NCBI RefSeq assembly: GCF_014650595.1
Contig: NZ_BMVG01000012.1
Location: 148,847 to 212,846 of the forward strand
Length of the DNA: 64,000 nucleotides
Direction: 5' to 3'
Source of the DNA: Streptomyces alanosinicus
GTDB taxonomy: Bacteria > Actinomycetota > Actinomycetes > Streptomycetales > Streptomycetaceae
The notes under the pieces are model-generated. The model was not told the origin of the DNA. It did no database searches and worked only from the letters and a program-made list of their open reading frames with translations. The translations under genes were made by a program, and so were the position numbers. Below, piece after piece: positions 25,325-33,636 of the stretch (its first letter is position 1; each line of letters begins with the position of its first letter).

Positions 25325-25356
25325 CGGCACCCTTACACGCGGAAGCGCGGGAGACA

Positions 25357-26022
25357 GTGTTCGACTTTCTTGACAAGTACGACGTATTGGGCGCCTTCTG
25401 GACGACGGTGCAGCTCACGCTGCTGTCGGCCGTGGGCTCCCTGGTCTGGGGCACTCTGCTGGCCGCCATGCGGGTGGGTCCGGTACCGCTGATGCGCGGT
25501 TTCGGCACCGCCTACGTGAACATCGTGCGGAACATCCCGCTCACGGTGATCATCCTGTTCTCCTCGCTCGGTCTCAGCCAGACGCTGGGGATCACCCTCG
25601 GCGCGGACGACTTCAAGGTCCAGGGCTTCCGGCTGGCCGTGCTCGGTCTGATCGTCTACACCTCGGCTTTCGTCTGTGAGGCGATCCGCTCCGGCATCAA
25701 CACGGTGCCCGTCGGCCAGGCCGAGGCCGCGCGAGCCATCGGTCTCAGCTTCACGCAGGTGCTGGGCCTGATCGTGCTGCCGCAGGCGTTCCGCGCCGCG
25801 ATCGGCCCGCTGACCAACGTGCTGATCGCCCTGACGAAGAACACGACGGTGGCCGCCGCGATCGGCGTGGCGGAGGCGGCATTCCTGATGAAGGAAATGA
25901 TCGAGAACGAGGCGCAGCTCCTGGCGATCTCCGCGGTCATCGCCCTCGGGTTCGTCTGCCTGACCCTGCCGACCGGTCTGATCCTCGGCTGGGTCGGCAA
26001 GAAGGTGGCGGTGAAGCGATGA
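25357..26022 (+). CDS. gluC: Glutamate ABC importer, permease subunit 1
   Basis: A 221-residue HisM-type permease with several hydrophobic helices and the conserved EAA loop EAARAIGLSFTQVLGLIVLPQAF. GTG 25357 (MFDFLDKYDVLGAFW) follows ggga. Its stop overlaps the gluD start by four bases (ATGA), so the two are co-translated. Confidence 0.94.
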   Translation: MFDFLDKYDVLGAFWTTVQLTLLSAVGSLVWGTLLAAMRVGPVPLMRGFGTAYVNIVRNIPLTVIILFSSLGLSQTLGITLGADDFKVQGFRLAVLGLIVYTSAFVCEAIRSGINTVPVGQAEAARAIGLSFTQVLGLIVLPQAFRAAIGPLTNVLIALTKNTTVAAAIGVAEAAFLMKEMIENEAQLLAISAVIALGFVCLTLPTGLILGWVGKKVAVKR

Positions 26023-26987
26023 CCTCGGTCCTGTACGACGCCCAGGGCCCGCGAGCCAAGCGGCGCAACATCCTGTACACGGCCCTCTTCGTGGTCGCCT
26101 TCGCGGCCCTGTTGTGGTGGGTGTACAAGAAGCTCGACGACAAGGGGCAGCTGGCCTGGTCGTTGTGGAAGCCCTTCCTGTCCGGCACCGAGGCGTACTC
26201 GACGTACATCTGGCCCGGTCTGGAGAACACCCTTGAGGCGGCCGCGCTGGCGATGGTCATCGGGCTTCCGCTGGGTGCCGTCCTCGGCATAGCCCGGCTG
26301 TCGGACCACGCATGGGTGCGCATCCCGGTCGCGATCGTCGTCGAGTTCTTCCGCGCGATCCCCGTTCTGGTCCTGATGATCTTCGGGCTCGCGCTCTTCG
26401 CCCAGTACACCGATGTCAGTTCGGACGACCGTCCGTTCTACGCGGTCGTCACCGGACTGGTGCTGTACAACGCGTCGGTGCTCGCCGAGATCGTCCGCGC
26501 GGGCATCCTCACCCTGCCGAGGGGCCAGTCCGAGGCGGCCCTGGCGATCGGCCTGCGCAAGAACCAGATGATGCGGCTCGTCCTACTGCCGCAGGCGGTC
26601 ACCGTCATGCTCCCGGCCATCGTCAGCCAGCTGGTGGTCATCGTGAAGGACACCGCTCTCGGCGGTGCGGTCCTCACCTTCCCCGAACTGCTCACCTCGG
26701 CCAACACGATGGCCGGCTACTACGGCAACATCATCGCCTCTCTGACCGTCGTGGCGGTGATCTACCTGGTCATCAACCTCTCCCTGACCTCGTTCGCGAG
26801 CTGGCTGGAACAGCGGCTGCGGAAGGGGAAGAAGTCGACGGGCGCCGTGCTGGGAGCCCAGGACGTGGCGGGCATCGCGGGTACGGCGGCGACCGGCGCC
26901 GGGGGCGCCGCGGGCGGCCCGGACCTCGGCGCCCGCCTGGTCGGCGGTCCGCACCGTGACGGCGATGCCGGCGGCCACGCGAACTGA
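26019..26987 (+). CDS. gluD: Glutamate ABC importer, permease subunit 2
   Basis: A 322-residue permease with the EAA loop SEAALAIGLRKNQMMRLVLLP. The N-terminus has a cytoplasmic lead and one helix (ILYTALFVVAFAALLWWVYK) before the core. The C-terminus is a long Gly/Ala tail (GTAATGAGGAAGGPDLG) that is longer than usual for this family. Last gene of the operon; a hairpin terminator follows. Confidence 0.94.
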   Translation: MTSVLYDAQGPRAKRRNILYTALFVVAFAALLWWVYKKLDDKGQLAWSLWKPFLSGTEAYSTYIWPGLENTLEAAALAMVIGLPLGAVLGIARLSDHAWVRIPVAIVVEFFRAIPVLVLMIFGLALFAQYTDVSSDDRPFYAVVTGLVLYNASVLAEIVRAGILTLPRGQSEAALAIGLRKNQMMRLVLLPQAVTVMLPAIVSQLVVIVKDTALGGAVLTFPELLTSANTMAGYYGNIIASLTVVAVIYLVINLSLTSFASWLEQRLRKGKKSTGAVLGAQDVAGIAGTAATGAGGAAGGPDLGARLVGGPHRDGDAGGHAN

Positions 26988-27016
26988 CGACCGCTCAAAC
27001 GGCTTGAGCCATCCGG

Positions 27017-27042
27017 GGGCAGTGGCACGATCGCCACTGCCC
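27017..27042 (+). terminator. Terminator after gluABCD
   Basis: Arms GGGCAGTGGC and GCCACTGCCC (10 bp) pair around acgatc, followed by tt. Confidence 0.85.
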
Positions 27043-27163
27043 TTGGTCACTTGACGCAAACTCTGCCAATGGGTTGCATACGTTGTGTGATCGTGCACCC
27101 CGCTCCGCCTTCCTGTTCACTTGTCTCCGTCAGGGCATCGTCACGGGCAGGGGGCGGCGCGTC

Positions 27164-28771
27164 ATGGACCCGGTGATCATCGTCGGAGCGGGCCCCGTCG
27201 GGCTCGCGCTCGCCCTGGCGCTGGCCCGCCAGGAGGTGCCGACCGTCGTCCTGGACGAGGGCCCCGGCAAGGACGAGCCCCGCCCCGCGCGCACCGTCGT
27301 GCTGCGCGAGAGCACGGTCGCCCTGCTGGAGCGGCTGACCGGGGTCGCGCTCGGTGATCACGGCGTGCGCTGGGCCGGATGGCGGTCCCTGCGCCGCCGG
27401 CAGGTGATGAGCGAGATCGCCTTCGACGAGGCGGACCCCGCCGCCCCGCTGCATATCGCCCAGCACGTCCTCACGGCCGCCCTGCGCGCGGTCCTCGCCG
27501 ACGAACCGCTGGTGAAGACGGCCGTGGACAGCCGTCTGGACTCCATCGAGCAGGAGCGTTCCGGCATCACCGCGCACACCCGCGGCGAGAACGGCACCTG
27601 GTGGCGCGGCAGTTATCTGGTCGGCTGCGACGGACCGCGCTCCACCGTGCGCAAACTGCAGGACATCCGCTTCCCGGGCCGTACGGCGGTGGAACGGCAC
27701 GCGGTCGCCGCGCTGCGCGCGGAACTTCCGTGGGAGGGCCAGGCGTTGCTCCATCGGATGCCGCCGTGGCGGCAGTCCGGGCCCTCGGCCGGGGAGGTGA
27801 CCGCCCGCCCCCTCCCGGACGGCGTGTGGCGCCTGGACTGGCTGCTGCCGCCGGGCAAGGAACTGGTCACGCCCGAGATCCTGGTGACCGGGATCCGTGA
27901 GACGCTCGCGGGCTGGGCGGACGGCTCCACACCGACGTACGAGCTGCTCGACACCGGTGTCCACACGGTGCACCACCGCCTGGCCCGCCGGTGGCGCGCC
28001 GGACGGGTCTTCCTCGCCGGGGACTCCGCCCATCTGCTCGGCGCGCTCGGCGCCCAGGGGCTGGACGAGGGCCTCAGGGACGTCGACAACCTCTCCTGGA
28101 AGCTCGCCGCGGCCTGGCACCACGGCCCGCACGAGGCCTTGCTGGACAGCTATCAGACCGAACGGCGCGCGGTGGTCGCCGCCCGGCTGCGCGCCGCCGA
28201 CCAGGTGTTGCCGGCGCTGCGCGGCTCCGGTGGGCTGCGCCAGATGGTCCCGGGCGCGGCACGGGGCCATGACGCGCTGCTCACCGACGGGCATCTGGGA
28301 CGCGGGTCGCTGGGTGCGCCGGCGGCATACGACGACTCCCCGCTCGCGCCGACCCGGCAGCTGGAGGGCGAGATCCCGGTCGACACCCCGCCCGGTGCAC
28401 CGGTCGCCGATGTACAGGTCACCGCGGAGGACGGTTCCTTCGTCCAGCTGCGCGACCGGTTCGGCCGCGGTGCCCTGCTCGTCGTCCTGATCGCGCCGGG
28501 CACGGGCGTGTGGGACCGCAAGCACTGGGCGTCCGCCGGGGTCATGCCCCGGCTCGCGGCGGCCGTGTCGGCGCTGCCCCACCCCGCCGAACTGCTGGTC
28601 GCCGAGAGCTACCCGGGTGCGCCGGCGCACAGTGTGCTGCTCGTGCGCCCCGACGGCCACCTGGTCACCGCGTTCAGCGGGGTCCGGCCGGCCGAACTGT
28701 ACGAGGCGGGGGAGGCCGCGGTGGGCGGCCCGGTGCAGGAGGAGGCACAGGCGGCTTCCGGGGCGCGTTGA
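27164..28771 (+). CDS. FAD-dependent aromatic-hydroxylase-type monooxygenase
   Basis: A 535-residue flavoprotein monooxygenase (PHBH/UbiH type). The FAD-binding motif VIIVGAGPVGLALALALAR starts the protein. The middle has the family's CDGPRSTVRK, and GDSAHLLGALGAQGLDEGLRD is the FAD-ribityl site. The last 150 residues form a thioredoxin-like domain seen in phenol-hydroxylase relatives (LVVLIAPGTGVWDRKHW). ATG 27164 is chosen over an upstream frame without a ribosome site. It may hydroxylate an aromatic compound; the substrate is not inferable. Confidence 0.85.
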   Translation: MDPVIIVGAGPVGLALALALARQEVPTVVLDEGPGKDEPRPARTVVLRESTVALLERLTGVALGDHGVRWAGWRSLRRRQVMSEIAFDEADPAAPLHIAQHVLTAALRAVLADEPLVKTAVDSRLDSIEQERSGITAHTRGENGTWWRGSYLVGCDGPRSTVRKLQDIRFPGRTAVERHAVAALRAELPWEGQALLHRMPPWRQSGPSAGEVTARPLPDGVWRLDWLLPPGKELVTPEILVTGIRETLAGWADGSTPTYELLDTGVHTVHHRLARRWRAGRVFLAGDSAHLLGALGAQGLDEGLRDVDNLSWKLAAAWHHGPHEALLDSYQTERRAVVAARLRAADQVLPALRGSGGLRQMVPGAARGHDALLTDGHLGRGSLGAPAAYDDSPLAPTRQLEGEIPVDTPPGAPVADVQVTAEDGSFVQLRDRFGRGALLVVLIAPGTGVWDRKHWASAGVMPRLAAAVSALPHPAELLVAESYPGAPAHSVLLVRPDGHLVTAFSGVRPAELYEAGEAAVGGPVQEEAQAASGAR

Positions 28772-28812
28772 CCCGGGGGCGTGTCACCGTCTGTCCACAT
28801 GGTGACGGTGAG

Positions 28813-28841
28813 TTGACCGGCGTGCACGCGCGTGCTGTACT
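28813..28841 (+). promoter_or_regulatory. Promoter of the cysteine leader-cdo-rhodanese unit
   Basis: TTGACC (28813-28818) and TGTACT (28836-28841) are separated by 17 bases. Transcription should begin near 28848, at or within a base of the leader ATG at 28849, so the leader mRNA would be leaderless. Confidence 0.65.
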
Positions 28842-28848
28842 CCGGACC

Positions 28849-28935
28849 ATGACCGACACCTGTGTGCGCCTGTGGCGGAGGGTCCATATGGACCTCGTCC
28901 GCTATGCGGGCTGCGTGTGTCGCCCGTCCTGCTGA
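28849..28935 (+). CDS. Cysteine-rich leader peptide upstream of cysteine dioxygenase
   Basis: A 28-residue ORF starting MTDTCVRLWRRVHMDLVRY and ending AGCVCRPSC. The Arg-Arg-Val-His-x-Asp-Leu core with a Cys-rich end is the pattern I recall from actinobacterial 'putative leader peptides' placed ahead of sulfur genes. Four Cys codons in all, three of them within the last seven codons, would slow ribosomes when cysteinyl-tRNA is scarce. The promoter position implies translation without a ribosome site. It precedes cysteine dioxygenase by 70 bases. The track omits ORFs this short in its own right, but the sequence is clear. Confidence 0.75.
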   Translation: MTDTCVRLWRRVHMDLVRYAGCVCRPSC

Positions 28936-29005
28936 ATTCGCATCCCCTCTTTCTTCCCGGCGCTGTCATGCGCCCGTTCCGCGAACATTCCTCAGGACGG
29001 TGTAC

Positions 29006-29542
29006 GTGTCTGCCTCCCCTGCTCCTGTGTCCCCTGAAGTCGGTTCCGCCGCCCCCACCCAGGCGGACCTCCTGAACTTTGTACGGCGTACGGCCTCCGA
29101 CGCCGAGTTGATCGCCTCCCTGCCGCTGGATCCGGAGGGCCGCACCTGGGTACGGCTGGAGGGGCCGGGCGGCAGCGAGGCATGGCTGATCGGCTGGCCG
29201 CCCGGCACCGGCACCGGCTGGCACGACCACGCCGACTCGGTCGGCGCGTTCCTCACGGCGTCCGGCACCCTCAAGGAGTACTCGCTCGCCGCCCGGCTGC
29301 CGACCGACGGCTGGAAGACCCTGGAACTCACGCCGGACGTGGACCGCGAACGCGGGCTGCCCGCCGGCCAGGGGCGCGCCTTCGGCCGCCACCATGTCCA
29401 TGAGGTCCTCAACGACTCCCGGGACGAGCACGCGATCTCCGTGCACGCCTACTACCCGCCCCTGCCACGCATCCGCCGCTACAGCCGCACCGGTCATGTC
29501 CTGCGTCTGGAGCAGGTCGAACGTCCGGAGGACTGGCAGTGA
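29006..29542 (+). CDS. Cysteine dioxygenase
   Basis: Non-heme iron enzyme of the cupin fold that oxidises cysteine to cysteine sulfinate, removing excess cysteine. The 178-residue protein shows two iron-ligand His in GWHDHADSVGAF (His73, His75) and a third in HHVHEVLN (His132). GTG 29006 (MSASPAPVSPEVG) is chosen since aggacg lies six bases upstream; the frame is open earlier but has no site. The stop overlaps the rhodanese start (GTGA), so the two are co-translated. The cysteine-rich leader upstream is consistent with this substrate. Confidence 0.88.
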   Translation: MSASPAPVSPEVGSAAPTQADLLNFVRRTASDAELIASLPLDPEGRTWVRLEGPGGSEAWLIGWPPGTGTGWHDHADSVGAFLTASGTLKEYSLAARLPTDGWKTLELTPDVDRERGLPAGQGRAFGRHHVHEVLNDSRDEHAISVHAYYPPLPRIRRYSRTGHVLRLEQVERPEDWQ

Positions 29543-30024
29543 GCGGCACGGAGACGACCACGGAGAAGAGCACAAAGAAAAGCACGGAGAAGACACGGGC
29601 GGGCACAGGAAGTCCGGCCGGTGCGGGTGAACAGCCGGTCGGCATCGACGAGTTGTTGGAGCGGATACGCGCGGGCTACCGGCGGATCGGGGCACGGGAG
29701 GCGCACGAGGCGGCGCGGAAGGGTGAGGCGCTGCTGGTCGACATCCGGTACGCGGCCCTGCGCGAGCGGGACGGTCTGATCCCCGGCGCCCTGGTCGTCG
29801 AGCGCAATGAACTGGAGTGGCGCCTCGACCCCCGAGGCAGCCATCGTCTTCCCGAGGCCACCGGCCATGACCTGCGTGTCGTGGTGCTCTGCAACGAGGG
29901 CTACGCCTCCAGCCTCGCCGCGGCCTCCCTCCATCAGCTGGGCCTGCACCGGGCCACGGACCTGGTGGGCGGCTTCCAGGCATGGCGGGCGGAGGGACTG
30001 CCGGTGGAGCCGGCGACGGTCTGA
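29539..30024 (+). CDS. Rhodanese-like sulfurtransferase
   Basis: A 161-residue single rhodanese domain. The catalytic Cys118 is in VVVLCNEGYASSLAA, followed by LVGGFQAWRAEGLP, the usual rhodanese end. The first 35 residues are Thr/Lys/Glu-rich and probably disordered. GTG 29539 overlaps the cysteine dioxygenase stop by four bases. Together they handle sulfane or cysteine sulfur; the thiol acceptor is unknown. Confidence 0.9.
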   Translation: MSGTETTTEKSTKKSTEKTRAGTGSPAGAGEQPVGIDELLERIRAGYRRIGAREAHEAARKGEALLVDIRYAALRERDGLIPGALVVERNELEWRLDPRGSHRLPEATGHDLRVVVLCNEGYASSLAAASLHQLGLHRATDLVGGFQAWRAEGLPVEPATV

Positions 30025-30084
30025 GCCTGAGCCGGGCCGGGTCCGCGAACCCCGGCAAGCGGCGACGGCACCGGCAGCCGTTCG

Positions 30085-30111
30085 GAACTCCCGTGCCGGG
30101 CACGGGAGTTC
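30085..30111. terminator. Bidirectional terminator between rhodanese and recX
   Basis: Arms of 12 bases (30085-30096 and 30100-30111) pair perfectly around a 3-base loop, centred between the converging genes. Confidence 0.8.
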
Positions 30112-30208
30112 AGGCGGCGTTGGCGTGCAGACAGGCGATGGCGGGGCGGGCGCCGTACACCACCCAGCGGGGACGGCGCCTCGGCGGCGACACCCCCTGC
30201 CCCGGGGC

Positions 30209-31141
30209 TCAGCTGTCCCCGTCCCCCAGGAACTCCGTGTCCTCGCCCTCTTCCTCCAGGGCTTGGCGGACGACGCGCAGGGCCATGCCCTCGGGGTAGC
30301 CCTTGCGGGCGAGCATCCCGGCGAGGCGGCGCAGCCGCTTGTCGCGGTCGAGGCCGCGGGTGGCGCACAGCTTGCGGGACACGAGATCGCGAGCCGTCGC
30401 CTCCTCCTGGTCGGAGTCGAGCTGGGAGACGGCCTCGTCGATCAGTGCCGAATCGACGCCCTTGGTGCGCAGCTCCTGAGCGAGCGCCCGGCGCGCGAGT
30501 CCGCGGCCGTGGTGCCGGGACTCCACCCAGGCGTCCGCGAACGCGCTGTCGTCGATCAGCCCGACCTCCTCGAACCGCGACAGCACCTCCTCGGCCACGT
30601 CCTCGGGGATCTCCCGCTTGCGCAGGGCGTCCGCGAGTTGCTTGCGGGTGCGCGGGGTCCCGGTGAGCAGGCGCAGACAGATCGCCCGTGCCCGCTCAGC
30701 CGGGTCCCCTGAAGACTCCCCCCGCTCGGCCCTCGACGAGGAAGGGGCGCCTTCGTCCTCACCGGGCGCGTCCCCGAAGCCACGCCCCCTCCGGCCACGG
30801 CCCCGACCGCCTCGTGGGCCGCCGCCGCTGCCGCCGTTGCCGGAGCCACGGCCCGAACCTCTGCCGAACGAACCGCCCCCGTACGGCCCGTCGTCCCTGG
30901 TGCCCGGGTGGGTGCCCGTGCTGTCCGCGTATCCCCCGGTTCCGCGGTACTCGTCGTGTGCGTCGTACCCCCCGTGCCCGTGTCCCCCACGATCGTCTCG
31001 ACCGTCTCGGCTGTCCCGGCCGTCGTCCCGGTATCCGTCGTCACCGCCTGAGGCGGAGTCCGGGTGGCCCCCGGTGCCCCTCCCCCGTGGGGCACCGGGG
31101 GTGGCGTACTCGTACTCGGCCCAGTCGGTTCGTCGTGTCAC
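30209..31141 (-). CDS. recX: Recombination regulator RecX with long N-terminal extension
   Basis: Binds RecA filaments and limits their activity. The RecX core occupies the last 165 residues (RARAICLRLLTGTPRTRKQL ... GLIDDSAFADAWVESRH ... RLAGMLARKGYPEGMALRVV), the family's three-helix repeats. The first 145 residues are unusual: Gly/Arg/Asp/Tyr/His low complexity, far beyond the 150-190 residues normal for RecX. GTG 31141 starts three bases after the recA stop, so the two are co-transcribed. Confidence 0.93.
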   Translation of the reverse strand: MTRRTDWAEYEYATPGAPRGRGTGGHPDSASGGDDGYRDDGRDSRDGRDDRGGHGHGGYDAHDEYRGTGGYADSTGTHPGTRDDGPYGGGSFGRGSGRGSGNGGSGGGPRGGRGRGRRGRGFGDAPGEDEGAPSSSRAERGESSGDPAERARAICLRLLTGTPRTRKQLADALRKREIPEDVAEEVLSRFEEVGLIDDSAFADAWVESRHHGRGLARRALAQELRTKGVDSALIDEAVSQLDSDQEEATARDLVSRKLCATRGLDRDKRLRRLAGMLARKGYPEGMALRVVRQALEEEGEDTEFLGDGDS

Positions 31142-31144
31142 GGG

Positions 31145-32272
31145 TCAGCTCTTGGCTGTGGCGGCCTTGGGCTTGGCGGCCTTGGCGGCTGCCGGGGCGG
31201 GTGCCGCCTTGGTGTCGTCGGCGGGCGTGGTGGTGACCGCGGCGTCCGCGCCGGGCTCGGCGGCGGGCTCCTCCGGCCGGACACCGACGCCCAGCTTCTC
31301 CTTGATCTTCTTCTCGATCTCGTTGGCCAGGTCGGGGTTGTCCTTGAGGAAGTTGCGCGCGTTCTCCTTGCCCTGGCCGAGCTGGTCGCCCTCGTACGTG
31401 TACCAGGCGCCGGCCTTGCGGACGAAGCCGTGCTCCACTCCCATGTCGATCAGGCCGCCCTCGCGGCTGATGCCCTGGCCGTAGAGGATGTCGAACTCGG
31501 CCTGCTTGAAGGGCGGGGCCACCTTGTTCTTGACGACCTTGCAGCGGGTGCGGTTACCGACCGCCTCCGTGCCGTCCTTCAGGGTCTCGATGCGGCGGAT
31601 GTCGATGCGCACCGAGGCGTAGAACTTCAGCGCCCGGCCACCGGTCGTGGTCTCCGGGGAACCGAACATCACGCCGATCTTCTCGCGGAGCTGGTTGATG
31701 AAGATCGCGGTGGTCTTGGACTGGTTGAGCGCGCTGGTGATCTTCCGCAGCGCCTGGCTCATCAGACGGGCCTGCAGACCGACGTGGCTGTCGCCCATCT
31801 CGCCCTCGATCTCCGCGCGCGGGACGAGCGCGGCGACGGAGTCGATGACGATGAGGTCCAGGGCACCGGAGCGGACCAGCATGTCCACGATCTCCAGGGC
31901 CTGCTCGCCGTTGTCCGGCTGGGAGAGGATCAGATTGTCGATGTCGACGCCGAGCTTGCGCGCGTACTCGGGGTCGAGGGCGTGCTCCGCGTCCACGAAG
32001 GCGACCTGGCCGCCGGCCTTCTGGGCGTTGGCCACGGCGTGCAGGGTCAGCGTGGTCTTACCGGAGGACTCCGGTCCGTAGATCTCCACGACACGGCCGC
32101 GCGGCAGGCCGCCGACGCCGAGGGCGACGTCGAGTGCGGTCGACCCCGTCGGGATGACCTCGATGGGCTCCTTCGACCGCTCGCCCATGCGCATGACCGC
32201 GCCCTTGCCGAATTGCCGTTCAATCTGCGCGAGCGCGGCGTCGAGCGCCTTCTCGCGGTCGGTTCCTGCCAT
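31145..32272 (-). CDS. recA: Recombinase RecA
   Basis: ATP-dependent strand exchange and SOS co-protease. The 375-residue protein has Walker A GPESSGKT (66-73), the DNA-binding and LexA-contact regions, and MAW motifs of RecA. The C-terminus ends in an Ala/Lys/Pro-rich tail rather than the acidic tail of E. coli RecA. ATG 32272 (MAGTDREKALDAALAQIERQ) follows ggtgga; the frame is open to 32434 but this start fits all RecA proteins. A LexA-type box lies upstream at 32436-32449. Confidence 0.98.
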   Translation of the reverse strand: MAGTDREKALDAALAQIERQFGKGAVMRMGERSKEPIEVIPTGSTALDVALGVGGLPRGRVVEIYGPESSGKTTLTLHAVANAQKAGGQVAFVDAEHALDPEYARKLGVDIDNLILSQPDNGEQALEIVDMLVRSGALDLIVIDSVAALVPRAEIEGEMGDSHVGLQARLMSQALRKITSALNQSKTTAIFINQLREKIGVMFGSPETTTGGRALKFYASVRIDIRRIETLKDGTEAVGNRTRCKVVKNKVAPPFKQAEFDILYGQGISREGGLIDMGVEHGFVRKAGAWYTYEGDQLGQGKENARNFLKDNPDLANEIEKKIKEKLGVGVRPEEPAAEPGADAAVTTTPADDTKAAPAPAAAKAAKPKAATAKS

Positions 32273-32361
32273 GGGTTCCACCCGGTTTGCTTGAGTCGAT
32301 CGCTTCACGTCAAAGACGCTAACGCCTGCCACTGACAATGCGCCCCGACGCAGGTCCAGCC

Positions 32362-32370
32362 TGTGGATAA
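32362..32370. promoter_or_regulatory. Perfect DnaA-box-like nonamer upstream of recA
   Basis: TGTGGATAA is the reverse complement of the E. coli DnaA box TTATCCACA. It is single, 90 bases from the recA start. Streptomyces boxes are usually TTGTCCACA, so its function is uncertain. Confidence 0.4.
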
Positions 32371-32435
32371 CCGAGGGACTTCTGCCCGCGAAACGGGACG
32401 AACCCACTACCGAAAGCTTCGCCTGAACCTCCATG

Positions 32436-32449
32436 AGAATGGATGTTCG
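32436..32449 (-). promoter_or_regulatory. LexA (SOS) box of recA
   Basis: On the recA strand this reads CGAACATCCATTCT, a one-base variant of the actinobacterial LexA box CGAAC-N4-GTTCG half-sites. I recall GAACATCCATTC as the box in the S. lividans recA promoter. LexA would repress recA from here until DNA damage. Confidence 0.65.
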
Positions 32450-32470
32450 ATTTCCATGTCAAGCACTCAG

Positions 32471-32513
32471 AGCGGCACCGGAACCCGGGATTCAGCGGCA
32501 CCGGAACCCGGGA
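32471..32513. repeat. 20-bp direct repeat, 23-bp period
   Basis: agcggcaccggaacccggga occurs at 32471-32490 and again at 32494-32513. It lies between the LexA box and the phosphotransferase start, on its promoter side. Confidence 0.85.
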
Positions 32514-32585
32514 GTCAAGGCCGCCGGCGGCCCGCGGCCCGGGAAGCCGCCCGGAGCGACAGCCACGCGCCTATCGTCGCTCCGC

Positions 32586-33503
32586 ATGACCCACACGGAG
32601 AGCGAGATCACCGCGGAGCTGGTCCGGGATCTGCTGCGCGACCAGCACCCCGATCTGGCCGATCGCCCGTTGCGGCTCGGCGCACGCGGCTGGGACAACC
32701 AGCTCTGGCGACTCGGCGACGACCTGGCCGTCCGGCTGCCCTGGGCGACGCGGACCGCGGACGCGCTGCTGCGCAAGGAGTACGCCTGGCTGCCCGCCCT
32801 CGCCCCGCGCCTTCCCCTGCCGGTCCCCGTCCCGCAGCGCCTCGGCGAGCCCTCCGTGCGGTTTCCGCGTCCCTGGATCGTCGCCACGTGGGTGCCGGGC
32901 GCACCCGCCGACCGTGCCCCCGCCACGAGCGCCGCGGCGTCGGCCGACGCCCTGGCCGCCTTCCTGACGGCTCTGCACCGGCCCGCCCCCGGCGCGGCGC
33001 CCGCCGGCCGAGGCCGCGGCGGGCCGCTGCCCGGCCGCGCCGATCAGTTCGCCGAGCACCTCGCCTCGGCCGTCGAACTGGGGCTGGTCCCCGACCCCGG
33101 TGCCGTCCGCGCGGTCTGGGAGGACGCCGTCGCCGCGCCCTCCTGGGCGGGCCCGGCCGTGTGGCTCCACGGCGACCTGCACCCGGCCAACGTCCTCACC
33201 TCGGACGGCACGTTCTGCGGTGTGATCGACTTCGGCGACCTCTGTACCGGCGATCCGGCCTGCGACCTCGCCGCCGCTTGGGTACTGCTGCCGGACGGCG
33301 CCGCCGACCGCTTCCACGCCGCATACCGGCCCGCCCCGGACCCCGCGACACTGCGCCGCGCCCGGGGCTGGGCAGTGCTGCAAGCCCTCAGCGGCCTCCG
33401 TATCGGAGAGGCCGGCGTCCGCGGCCGCCCGGGCGGCAAACCCACGTGGGGCCCACCCGCGCGGACAGCGCTGCGACGGCTCGTCCGTGACCGGAGCCGT
33501 TGA
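32586..33503 (+). CDS. Aminoglycoside-phosphotransferase-fold kinase
   Basis: A 305-residue protein of the APH/choline-kinase fold. ATP-site residues are in the N-lobe (WLPALAPRLPLPVPVPQRLG). The catalytic Asp is in VWLHGDLHPANVL and the Mg2+ Asp in GVIDFGDLCTGDPACDLAAAW. Such proteins phosphorylate hydroxyls of small molecules; similarity does not tell whether it is a resistance enzyme. ATG 32586 is used; the frame is open to 32433. Plus strand, away from recA. Confidence 0.85.
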   Translation: MTHTESEITAELVRDLLRDQHPDLADRPLRLGARGWDNQLWRLGDDLAVRLPWATRTADALLRKEYAWLPALAPRLPLPVPVPQRLGEPSVRFPRPWIVATWVPGAPADRAPATSAAASADALAAFLTALHRPAPGAAPAGRGRGGPLPGRADQFAEHLASAVELGLVPDPGAVRAVWEDAVAAPSWAGPAVWLHGDLHPANVLTSDGTFCGVIDFGDLCTGDPACDLAAAWVLLPDGAADRFHAAYRPAPDPATLRRARGWAVLQALSGLRIGEAGVRGRPGGKPTWGPPARTALRRLVRDRSR

Positions 33504-33636
33504 GCAGGTGGATCACCTGCCCTGGCTGCGGTCTCCCCCTGATCCCGGGTGCGGGCGCCCTTACTCCCCGGGGCGTACGACGGGTGCCTTCGGCCGTACG
33601 ACGACCGCGCGGACCGCTCCCCGGGAGCCTGGGCCC

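Larger units (their letters stand above)
32273..32585. other. recA upstream region, divergent from the phosphotransferase gene
   Basis: About 313 bases. It carries a DnaA-box-like sequence, a LexA-type box and a direct repeat (separate entries). No gene is seen. Confidence 0.6.

Noticed and set aside
28772..28812. A terminator hairpin (gtcacc ... ggtgac) after the FAD monooxygenase
   Set aside because: Two mutually exclusive weak stems are possible and no T run follows; the region overlaps the leader promoter.
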